Source of the DNA: Allomyces macrogynus ATCC 38327
Taxonomy: Eukaryota; Blastocladiomycota; Blastocladiomycetes; Blastocladiales; Blastocladiaceae
Length of the DNA stretch: 64,000 nt
Reading direction: 5' to 3'
Assembly (NCBI GenBank): GCA_000151295.1
Contig: GG745339.1
Span: 799,950-863,949 of the forward strand
Numbering within the stretch: the stretch's first letter is position 1; each line of letters opens with the position of its first letter. Under the pieces are notes generated by a model. That model searched no databases. It was given only the letters and a program-made list of their open reading frames with translations, and was not told the DNA's origin. Below are positions 10,369 to 19,055 of this stretch, piece after piece. The position numbers and the translations under genes were made by a program.

Positions 10369-11199
10369 ATGTCCCCTTCCACCCAGACAACACCCAAATG
10401 TGGCCCCACCACGTCCGTCACCGCCGCGTCCACTACCTCGACCTCGCCCAGATCCCTACCCGCCACAAGAACCGTCGACTCGCGGCGCGTCAGTGCCGTC
10501 GTGCTCGCCGCGCTCTCCTCCACCGCATCCCGCAGAGGTGCCGGCGCGAGCAGACGTCGTGCGAGTATTCTCCCGCCACCCGCGAACGTGCCGGTCCCGA
10601 CCCCACCAGTTCAAGCCGACAACCCGGTGCTTTCAGACGATGAGCGCGCGCTGTGTGCGTGGCTGGACTTGTCGCCGCGCAAATTGACCGAGCTGAAGGA
10701 AGCGTTTCGGCTGGTCGAAAAGGATGGCGGCGGGACGATTTCCAAGGACGAGTTGGAAGTGTTGATGCGGACGTTGGGATTGCGCGCGAGTAAGGTGGAG
10801 GTGCGGAGTATGGTGGATGAGATTGTGGCCCCGGGCAAGGACGAGATTGACCTCGAGGGTGCGTACGGACGGCGCTCGTGTTTCTCTTGCTTTCTGGGGC
10901 TGACCGAATTCAGCACGATGTCTAGCGTTTGTCATGGCCATGTCGCGCAAAGTCACCACCTCGCGCCCGCGCGCCGAGCTCTTGGCCGCGTTCTGGATAT
11001 TTGACGAGGGCGGGCCATTGGCGCCGGCCGGCCGCGTGCGCACGGCCGACCTGTTTGCCACACTCGAGGCCATGGGCGCCGTCGACCGCGGCTCAAGCAC
11101 GAGGATACCGAGGACTTGGTCTCGTCGCTCGCGCCAAATGCGTTCGAGAATGGCTTCTTTGACTACGAGAACTACTTGTCGATGTTGTTTTCGTCGTGA
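10369..11199 (+). CDS. EF-hand (calmodulin/centrin-like) protein with degenerate loops
   Basis: Two exons, 10369-10858 and 10926-11199, joined in phase by a 67-bp GT-AG intron (IDLE|AFVMAMSRK). The start is the first in-frame ATG; an upstream exon cannot be excluded. About the first 85 residues are Ser/Thr/Pro/Arg-rich and disordered. The rest is a calmodulin-like pair of lobes: LTELKEAFRLVEKDGGGTIS, then LGLRASKVEVRSMVDEIV, IDLEAFVMAM, LLAAFWIFDEGG and finally FFDYENYLSML. Only the first loop keeps a plausible Ca-binding pattern, with Glu instead of Asp at position 1; the other three lack the usual acidic ligands. A one-base loss at 11090-11092 breaks the frame: VDRG must continue into LKHEDTEDLVSSLAP in the next frame, which runs to TGA 11197-11199. 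Confidence 0.75.
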
Positions 11200-11328
11200 A
11201 TGCGGGGTGGGTTGCTGAAATTGTGTTTGGTGTCACTGTCCCATCTGTGCGATAACTGGCGTCGTGCTGCCGCTCCGGCGGGAGCATCCTGCATATCCAG
11301 ACGAAAGCATTACATTTGAGCCATCAAA

Positions 11329-13604
11329 TCACGACGAAACCGCCGCCGCCGCATCGCGGAGCGCGGCCGCCGTCTGCGTCTCTCCATGCAGCGTCAGCCA
11401 CGCGACCAACGGCGCGACTGCCGTCGCCGTTGCCCCTCGTCCGTCCATCGCGCGCGCGAGCGCCCCGCACGCATGCACCATCACTGGCGGCGCCCGCGCG
11501 GTCACCGCTGCTGATGGCGCCTCAGGTCCAAAAATGGTCACCGCCGGCAACTCGCTCGTGCTCGGCGGCGTGCCCTGCCGCGATGGCGGCGCCGGAAGCG
11601 GTGCTTGGCCCTTGGTAAAATGAATCAGGATCGCGACAGCCGCGGCCGCGTCAAACTCGGCTGAGCGCGATTCGAGGGCTTGGGTCGTCGCGTCGAGGAC
11701 GGCGGCAAAGAGAGAGGTCCACGGCGTGCGCGCGTACCGCTGCAGTTGCACGAGGTGCCCGGTCATGCGGTGCAGTGCGGCGAGAACGGCGGCGGGAGAC
11801 GATACGGCCGCGTCGGTCGTGCCGGAAGGCGCGTCTTCCCGGTCGGCAACGGCTGCGACGAGTCGGGCGAGCTGCGCGGCCGCGTGTCGCGGGACGTGTG
11901 CGACCATGTCCTGAAATAAAGAGGTGGGAGGAAAAGAGGAGCCAGCGTTAGCCAATCGCTCTGATTCCCGGCCGCCGCAGTCGCCCTGAAAATTGTGATC
12001 GCACGTACCTGGAACACGGCGCTCTCCTTGCGCTCAACGTACAGAACTTCCTCCCAGACATCCACGACCTGCCGCACAGCGCCGCCATCGGCATAGTCGA
12101 CCCACGCAAGCCGTACGGTCACGGCAGGGACCACGGCGAGCGCGACGACACGGTCCATGAGCCGCGCGTCGGCGTCGTACATGTTGATCAGGCGGTCGAC
12201 CGCGGTGGGGGCGCCGTACTGCGCGATCACCGCGTGCCATGGCCGCGACTCGAGTGGTGAGAGGTCCCATGCAACGAGGTCGGCGCGAACGTGCGTGGCG
12301 ACAACGACGGGTAAGAGTTCAGCCACGTTGGCGCGCCGGTAGTCGTCGGGGTAGGTGCGCTTGAACGCGGCGAGGTGGCCGAGGAGCGTGTTAAGCGAAG
12401 TGAATTCGGGGCGTACGTCCGCCCACAGCTCGGCCGCGGCGCGAGAGCGCAATTTCGCGGCCGTTGCAGCAAAGCGGTCGGTGAGAGACTGCGTTGTGGT
12501 GGAATCGACTTCCATGGCATCGTCGTCGTCGTCGCTCGCGTCGAGGTCCATTGCCCCCTCGCGGTCCTCGTCGTCGGCTTTCGTCCCAAACGGCCCGCAC
12601 TGCCACAAGCGCTCGAGATCGTCCAAAATGAGCCGCGCCGCCGTGCACCAGTCAGCATAGTCGACGACAAAGTCGCGGTACGTCTGCGCGGCCTCGAACC
12701 GCGTGCCGAGCGCGTGCAAGTCGGCGTCGGCCTGGACGATGCTGAGACTCAGTCGCTCTAGCTCGGCCTGCGTCTGCGCGAGCATGGCCGTGCGCGACGC
12801 GTGCTCGTCATTCATGTTCGCCAGCACGCGCTGCAGCTGCGCAAAGACGTCGGCGGTCGTCGGCAGCGCCGGGACCGAGGGGACGCGCGAGATCTGTTCC
12901 TTGGCCAGATCGTGCACAGCCAGCTCGGCCTCGCGCTTCATGCCCGACAAGGCCGCAAGCGCTCCACCGCGCCGAATCGCTGCGAGCTCCCACTGCCGCA
13001 GCGCTTCGTCGTCGTCTGAGTCGCTTTCGGTCCCATGATTGCTGGCGCCGTCCTCGTCGCGCATCAGCTCATCACCGTCGAAAATGGTCAGCGATGATGA
13101 CGCCGGTGGGGTGGGGCGGGTTATGTCGATGATGGCCGGTGCGGGCGCAGTGGGTAACAGCGTCGTGGCCGCGAGCGCATCGGCGTTGAGCGTCCGCAAT
13201 GCGCGGCTCGCAAACGGGTTCCGGGGCGCCGCGGGCGCCTGGTTAGCGGGTACTTCGACGGTCGGTAGAGCCTTGGGCGTGCTGGGCGTCGGGGTCCCGG
13301 CCGCGGTGCGCTTACTGGTCGAAGCCACGACGGACGCGGCATGTGCGGGTCGGCCGCGCCGGCTCAGTGTGCTCTTCTTGATGCGCACGACACCTTCTTC
13401 GCCGTCGTCGTTTCCGTCCCCACTCGTGATCACGGGCGACGTGCTTGCCGGCCTTGGAGTTGTTGGAGCTGAAGGAACTAAGCTTGACGGGCCATCAGTC
13501 GACGGGGCCGGGCTGACAGGGGCGCGGGCGTCAGAATCGTCGTCAGCATCTTGTGCAGCCGGTTTCTTGCGCAAGTTGCGCGACTTGACGGCGCGCTTGA
13601 TCAT
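11329..13604 (-). CDS. PAXBP1: PAXBP1/GCFC-family protein (GC-rich sequence DNA-binding factor-like)
   Basis: Two exons, 13604-12009 and 11910-11329, are joined in phase 0 by a 98-bp intron with GTACGT donor and TTTCAG acceptor, giving 725 residues. The start MIKRAVKSRNLRKK matches the basic N-terminus usual for this family. Residues to about 230 are disordered with acidic patches; a coiled coil follows (AMLAQTQAELERLSLSI), then an Asp-rich loop. The GCFC domain covers about residues 370-560 (ELWADVRPEFTSLNTLLGHL, VAWDLSPLESRPWHAVI). Family members associate with spliceosomal intron-turnover or late splicing complexes and act in the nucleus. The C-terminal exon is helical. The gene is head-to-head with the methionine-rich gene at 14219 and convergent with the EF-hand gene. 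Confidence 0.82.
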
Positions 13605-14218
13605 GGTTGGGCGTGCAGCGAGGTTGAAGCAATCGTTGACGACGAGTTCGAGGCTGGCCAAGTCACCGGCAGCACGTCGCCATGTCAAACGACAAGATCA
13701 GGCCGTCGTCGTCCTCGGTCGTCGTCCTCACCGTCCTGCTCCTCCCGTCCTGCTCCCGTCCTGCTCCCGTCCTCCCGCACGACGCCGACCACGCGCGCGG
13801 CCGCCGGCCGCCCATGTGCTCCTTCCCGATGCGATAGCGCCCCGCGACCGGGCGCACTCGATCCAGCTCCAAGCGCGCCACCAGGATCACCCACCCGGCT
13901 CGCCCGCCAGAGACATGCCAACCCTGCACGCGTCGCTGATCGATCCACTTTGACGCGCACCATGAATCCTCGCGCCCTGGTCTTGTTCCGTGCGCGCGCC
14001 GCCACTGCGACCGACGCACGCCGCGTGTCACTGCCCGCGCCGAAACGACGACCGACAGCGAGCCGCCGTGACTGTCCCGAGGCTCACGTATAAAACGGCG
14101 CGGCCCGCCTGCCGCTCCCGTCTCCATCGTACCGCTGTCGCACTTGCCTGCTGTCCGATTCCTTCTCTGCCGTCTTGCCCACCCGCTCCTCGCCAAGTTT
14201 CAAGCACCCGCTACCACC
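13605..14218. promoter_or_regulatory. divergent promoter region PAXBP1 / Met-rich NmrA-like gene
   Basis: 614 bp between the two ATGs. A good TATA element, TATAAAA, lies at 14089-14095, about 125 bp before the ATG at 14219, and is oriented for the + gene. The rest is GC-rich and C-rich on the + strand near 13730-13790. Open frames crossing the interval look like low-complexity read-through. Confidence 0.5.
14089..14095 (+). promoter_or_regulatory. TATA box
   Basis: TATAAAA in a GC-rich background, about 125 bp 5' of the ATG of the methionine-rich gene. It is the clearest core-promoter element seen in the window. Confidence 0.5.
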
Positions 14219-15400
14219 ATGTCGATGCCCGCCATGCCCGCCATGCCCGCCGCCGCCACGACCAAGCACGTCGTCTGCATCACCTCGGCCGACTCGATGC
14301 CGGGCTTCTTCGCGGCGCGCGCGTGCCTCGCGTCGCGCGACTGGGCCAAGGTGATTTGCCAGGTCATGGACGACCAGGACGAGCGCGCCAAGATGCTCGC
14401 GTCCGAGGGCGCGCATGTCGTCAAGATGGCGCTCGACAATGTCGACGAGATCAAGAAGTGCCTGCTGTGCAACGTTGACGCCATGGTCATGGTCCCGCCG
14501 CCGGACATGCATGCCGTCATGATGGTCAAGTGCGTCATGGACGCGATCGAGCTCATGAAAATGCCCGTCATGATGCCGGAGCCGATGCCCATGGACGACA
14601 TGATGATGATGATGCGCGGCGAGGCCAAGATGCGCGCACTCGTCATGATGTCGTGCGTGCTCGCCGGGTTCCATGCCGAGAAGCCGATGCCGATGCCCGC
14701 CGAGACCGAGATGGCCGCCCGCGAGTCGATGCAGGCGGCCGCGGGCATGACCAAGATGCCCAACATGATGCACCTGTGGGAGGAAATGGAGAAGATGGTG
14801 CGCGCGCGGTGCAAGCAGGCGACGATTTGCCGTCTCGACATGCCGATGCAGTCGATGTTTGCGCTCTCGGACGTGATGCAGAACCGCGGCATGATGCCGC
14901 TCAACTTTGGCGACGGCGAGTGCGCGCTCGTCAACCTCAAGGACGCGTGTTGCGGCATGGCCATGCTCGCGTGCGAGATGTGCGCGATGATGCCTGGTGA
15001 CGGCAACGGCAAGATGCCGGCGACGATGCCGCTCACGATGATGCAGATGCACCACGGCCAGCTCTACACCTTCACGGGCATGCAGCTCATCACGGCCCCG
15101 AAGCTCGCGCAGGCGGCCAGCATGGCGCTCGACGCGCCGATGCCTTACCGCGCCGTCGACGACCACGAGATGCGCCGCATCCTCGATGCGTCGTCGGGCA
15201 TGACCACGTTCGAGATCGACATGTTCATGGCGTGCGCGCGCATGATTCGCATGGGCAAGATGGGGATGCGGTCGCCCGACCTCGAGCGGCTCATCAAGCG
15301 CGCGCCCATGACCGTCGAAAAGTTCTTTGCCGAGAACAAGAACATGTTCAAGCCACGCGGCGGCCGCGTCATCTGCGCCGCGCTGCTCGACCACTTCTAA
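14219..15400 (+). CDS. methionine-rich NmrA-like (Rossmann-fold) protein
   Basis: An intronless gene of 393 residues ending in TAA. I count about 67 Met (roughly 17%) and 16 Cys. The fold follows the NmrA-like family: beta1 KHVVCITSADSMPGFFAARA, then VICQVMDDQDERAKMLASEG, the acidic strand HVVKMALDNVDEIKKCL, NVDAMVMVPPP, and a C-terminal helix DLERLIKRAPMTVEKFFAEN. The usual GxxGxxG dinucleotide loop is altered (TSADSMPGFF), so NAD(P) binding is doubtful. Met occupies positions where relatives carry Leu, Ile or Val and also forms runs such as MDDMMMMMR and the start MSMPAMPAMPA. It may be a redox buffer, a metal (Cu) binder or a flexible binding surface; none of these is shown. A TATA box 125 bp upstream suggests a strongly or conditionally expressed gene. 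Confidence 0.85.
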   Translation: MSMPAMPAMPAAATTKHVVCITSADSMPGFFAARACLASRDWAKVICQVMDDQDERAKMLASEGAHVVKMALDNVDEIKKCLLCNVDAMVMVPPPDMHAVMMVKCVMDAIELMKMPVMMPEPMPMDDMMMMMRGEAKMRALVMMSCVLAGFHAEKPMPMPAETEMAARESMQAAAGMTKMPNMMHLWEEMEKMVRARCKQATICRLDMPMQSMFALSDVMQNRGMMPLNFGDGECALVNLKDACCGMAMLACEMCAMMPGDGNGKMPATMPLTMMQMHHGQLYTFTGMQLITAPKLAQAASMALDAPMPYRAVDDHEMRRILDASSGMTTFEIDMFMACARMIRMGKMGMRSPDLERLIKRAPMTVEKFFAENKNMFKPRGGRVICAALLDHF

Positions 15401-16562
15401 GGTCACTATGGAGCGCTGCTGGCGGCAATGCACGGCGAGACGGCTGCGCACGGTGTGCTATCGCGAGCAGTCGATTGAGGCTGCGGCGCTGCCTTTTTCT
15501 CATCCTCCCCAATATCTCATCCCCTTCCTCTGTTCGTTCTTTGTCATCGTGCTTGTTGTGCTTTTGGTTGTTTTGGCTGCGAGGTTGCTTCTGTGTGCCA
15601 ATGGCCGTTCTCCTAAGAAAATCCGTTGGTTGCTTGATTGAGCGACTTGTTTTACCTTGCGCAAAGGTGCGGCATGCAAAGCTTGATGTGAGGCTTCGAA
15701 TCGTCAGCAGCCAGAGGAGAGGAGGGCAGGCGCCTCTCCCATTCATGCCTTTCACTACAATGCACGGCTCCGCTCATACTGTTTGGTCATGCTCGGAAAA
15801 CAAGGCCAGACCAGACACATTATGGGGGAATGGCCTCTTCTTCGCAACACAATGTTGGTTCGATCGAGGTGGAAGTCCTCGAACATTGATCACGATTGGC
15901 TCTGTCGAATTTGCGTGTCGAGCGTGCGGGATAAAGCAGTGGCAGCGTCCATTTATTGACAATCGAACAGGACAAACCTTGTCGTTGCTTTGCAGCTACT
16001 GCACATCCATGGCTTTCCGCAATCCAGGAACGAAAGGATCAACTGGATACTAAGTGCCCAACTTGCGACGCAACGGCGACAGTTTGCAGCGTTCGCATCA
16101 GTGTATAAATGAACGAATGGAGGCGCGCAGCAATAGCAGCAAACAAGGCTGTCGATCTCTAAGGCGTGGCGAAAATCCTAATACGGGGCCGGAAGGGTGG
16201 GCTCCTGATTCACGAAGCACAGAGCGTGCTCGCGCGTTCGTGAGAAGAAGTGAAGGTTTGTTGTGCGATCCAAGATCGTCAGTTCGGGTTGCCGGGATGT
16301 TAGTCTTGACTGCTGCGATTCAAGCATGTCGAGCTGCGTCGAATGTGAACTCGCTGGGATGGGTGACAACCAAATAAAAAGACGCGGTTGTATTGTTACG
16401 AGAGGGCATGGAAGTGATGGGAAAGAGTTATACACAATAAGACTTGGCGAAAAACAAGAGACATGAACAAGACAACCGAAAAACAATGCGCAAGCTGCGT
16501 CGCCAAATTTGAACGGAAACGCGGCCACACCGCCAAAGGGAAAATTGAAGCACCCATCGCGC
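15401..16562. other. intergenic, no feature recognised
   Basis: Composition falls to near-even GC after the TAA of the methionine-rich gene. Open frames are short and lack protein-like composition. One + frame runs on from the gene's shadow frame to 16053 but is not convincing. No RNA gene, repeat or transposon was recognised. Confidence 0.5.
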
Positions 16563-16928
16563 TCACGGAAAACCAGAAACAGGACCCATCCCCATAGTTT
16601 CCATGAACCGGAGCAAAGCAGCAAATGTGTTGTGCGAAGCTTGAGCGCCCAAAAACGACATGACATTGCGAACAGCGTCCACATCCGCACGGCCCGCTCG
16701 GTTCATGCGAGCACAGAGCTCTTCACAGAGCTGTGACGGGCGAGCGTTCTTGACCTTGTCGGCGCCGTCAGCCGCAGCACGTGCCATTCCAGAAGCCACG
16801 TCCATGTCGGTGTCGTGCCTGGAAGGCACCGTGTCGTGCCGGATGGACTTGCACGGCCGATGCGACAGTGGCATCAAGGCTGCCTCGGCTGTGACCACCC
16901 AGCGGGCCGTCAACTGAGCATTGGGCAT
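16563..16928 (-). CDS. possible small gene, function unknown
   Basis: The reading frame from ATG 16928 (start MPNAQLTARWVV) to TGA 16563 encodes 121 residues. Its second half looks like protein (MARAAADGADKVKNA, VRNVMSFLGAQASHNTFAAL) and this patch is more GC-rich than its surroundings. In another frame, an ATG at 16977 gives MADSRDPLRLILARYAHAQ, which also looks like a gene start. A frame change between the two would merge them. I do not recognise a family. It could be a short gene, a fragment or chance. Confidence 0.33.
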   Translation of the reverse strand: MPNAQLTARWVVTAEAALMPLSHRPCKSIRHDTVPSRHDTDMDVASGMARAAADGADKVKNARPSQLCEELCARMNRAGRADVDAVRNVMSFLGAQASHNTFAALLRFMETMGMGPVSGFP

Positions 16929-16977
16929 GCGCGTAGCGGGCAAGGATCAGACGTAGGGGGTCACGGGAGTCAGCCAT

Positions 16978-17445
16978 CGTGACAACATCAGTCAACTACT
17001 TTCAACCACCTTCAAACGGCCCGAAGTCGGAACGGCCTTTGAGCTCATCTCGCTTCGGGAATGCGTGGGGATGAGCGGTACATCGACAGTCTTCATATTC
17101 GGTCTTACTACACGCACGCTGAGTGGTCATGGGGTGAGCTGCAAGGAATGATTGAAACGCTTCGTGCGTACTATCACACCCCGAACAGAATCTGGGCACC
17201 ATTCACTGGCTGGATAGCGATGTATGCTTGTCGAGCTGCCTTGGGTAATATCTGAGCTCACGTTCACACCTTCCCACTGCAGCACCAAGTATATTTGAAT
17301 GCTGCTACCCATTCGCTCGGGAGGACAAAAGCGCACATCAAGTGACCCATGCCTATCATTGAAAAGAGAAAGGTGAAGGGAGGCGGGAACGCGGAAAGAC
17401 TATACATAAAATACGAACGAACTGCATCAACACACCAGCCAGAAA
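16978..17445. other. intergenic, no feature recognised
   Basis: About 470 bp of near-even GC with only small non-convincing frames. It should contain the 3' UTR of the - strand gene that starts at 18496. Confidence 0.45.
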
Positions 17446-18496
17446 CTACTCCTCCCGCCTGTCCTCCTCGACCGTGGTCTCAACGTCATTCCGGTCCAGC
17501 TTGCTCAGCGCTTCGACCAGGCTGGTGTAAATTTCCGAGTCTTTCTTGACAAAAACCTTGACGGGAAGAAGGACCAGACCATTCCCCCCACAGGGACACC
17601 ACAGACATTACAGCGCTGCGCTCCTCCTCGGTCGAGCAGCCAAACCTCGGCCCACCATAATTGAAGGCCAGGAATTTATAAACCTCCAGGGCGCGACGCG
17701 CCGTGGCCCATTGCACGACCGCCACAATCTCGTGCACGGCCACGATCATATCGTCAACGTTCCCAACGTGAATCGTGAGCGCACTTGCAAACCGCCCGCT
17801 CGTGGGAAGGGTCGGGAGCATGGGCCACAGCGGGTGGCTGCTGTGGTACTCGAGCGTCAATGGAGCCAGTAGTCTGCTATAATCCACGACTGAGCGCAGT
17901 TGGACCGTCTCGAGCACTGTAGAGCGCGAGAGCGTGGAGAGAACGGAGGGAGACACAACTTGCATCATTTCACGCCGGAGCGGTGCATGTGGTGGGAGGG
18001 CCCTCACCTCGGGGTCCCTGATGGTGACGGCCAGCGTTGTCAGGTTGCGCGAACAGGTGTCTGCTGCCAGCTCGGAAATCGCGTCCGGTGATGCAATTAG
18101 GTGCTTCAATGCACTGAGCAAGCGCGGGGCCGTGGACCAAATGATACGATCTGGCAAAGTCAGCGTCGTGAGCAGTGGCAACGCATCAAGATCAGGACCA
18201 CTGATGTGGACCCGCACATCGCCGCTCGACGTACGCCGAGCGCGTGCGAGTCGCGCGCGGCCTCGTACTCGCAGCCTAAACCGTCGCCGAAGCAAAAGGA
18301 ACTGGACGGCAGCAACATCTACGATCGCCACGCGCCAGCGATGATAGTTATCGGACAGAGCACGACTGCCCAACGCGAGCATGTCTGTACCGCGAGCACC
18401 ACGCTGACGAGTGGATACGACCTCGCATACGTCGCGCCGGCCACACTCAGTCTTGATGACCCAAATGAAAATGATCGCCGTCGTGAACTTGACCAT
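17446..18496 (-). pseudogene. second member of the gene-1 family, frame broken near its 3' end
   Basis: The main frame (18496-17486) gives MVKFTTAIIFIWV..., then ALGSRALSDNYHRW, a basic stretch, and helix/strand repeats (LPLLTTLTLPDRI, PRLLSALKHLIA, NLTTLAVTIRDPEV). From VVSPSVLSTLSR it aligns with the gene at 1-549 through LTLEYHSS and SLWGEW. Just after SLWGEWSGP the expected continuation, VKVFVKKDSEIYTSLVEALS, lies in a different frame and ends at TAG 17446-17448. No GT-AG intron fits, so there is a small indel at about 17570-17585. The N-terminal portion resembles an F-box plus leucine-rich layout, but I see no clear F-box. It is either a pseudogene or a real gene with a sequence error. 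Confidence 0.6.
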
Positions 18497-19055
18497 CCTG
18501 GATCATCTTCGTCGCTGGCTGTTGGCCATTATTGGTCGAGACTCAATGATCTCGCTTTCCACGCCGAGTTGAGGTGGATGAAAACAAGGGTCGATGGATC
18601 GCCGAGCGCTGTCGATGAGTGCACGTGGATCGGGATCGCGGGCCCAGAGATCGTGAACGGTCGCGTCTTCCACGCCTTTTGGAGGCCTGGTACTTCTTAT
18701 TGCTGGTAGTGTGAACCCTTGAGAGGAGGTTGCTTGAGGTTGGAAATTGGCAATATTGCGAGCTGAGCGAGTCAGCAGGGTTCGCGGTCAAGATGGGGTT
18801 TGAACGCTGCACCACCGCTCTGCATTCTGGCCGAACAAACTTCAACGAAGCTCGCCCACGGTCCTCACAATATTCATCAATCACATTCCCTTCACGATAA
18901 TGCGACTCGACACCCGATACCAAAGCAGCACGAGCAACATGCCAAGACGATGGCCCGCGCCCAACCAAAACCGCGCAACACGGGTCGCGCAACTCCATCC
19001 AACGCTAATCCAAATCTAAATTCTCCTTACGCCCCCCTCCACCGGCCGCTCGCAT
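18497..19055. other. intergenic, no feature recognised
   Basis: About 560 bp between the 5' end of the frame-broken family member and the stop codon of TBCK, both on -. Near-even GC, with no convincing coding frame or RNA gene. Confidence 0.45.

Noticed and set aside
14084..15451. Long antisense frame of 455 codons, extremely His-rich
   Set aside because: It is the mirror of the methionine-rich gene: ATG read on the other strand is CAT (His). Lack of stops follows from the codon bias, and the Rossmann-like pattern is only on the + strand.
15232..16053. 273-codon + frame running beyond the methionine-rich gene
   Set aside because: Begins as a shadow frame and continues through AT-richer DNA with unprotein-like composition and no start signal.
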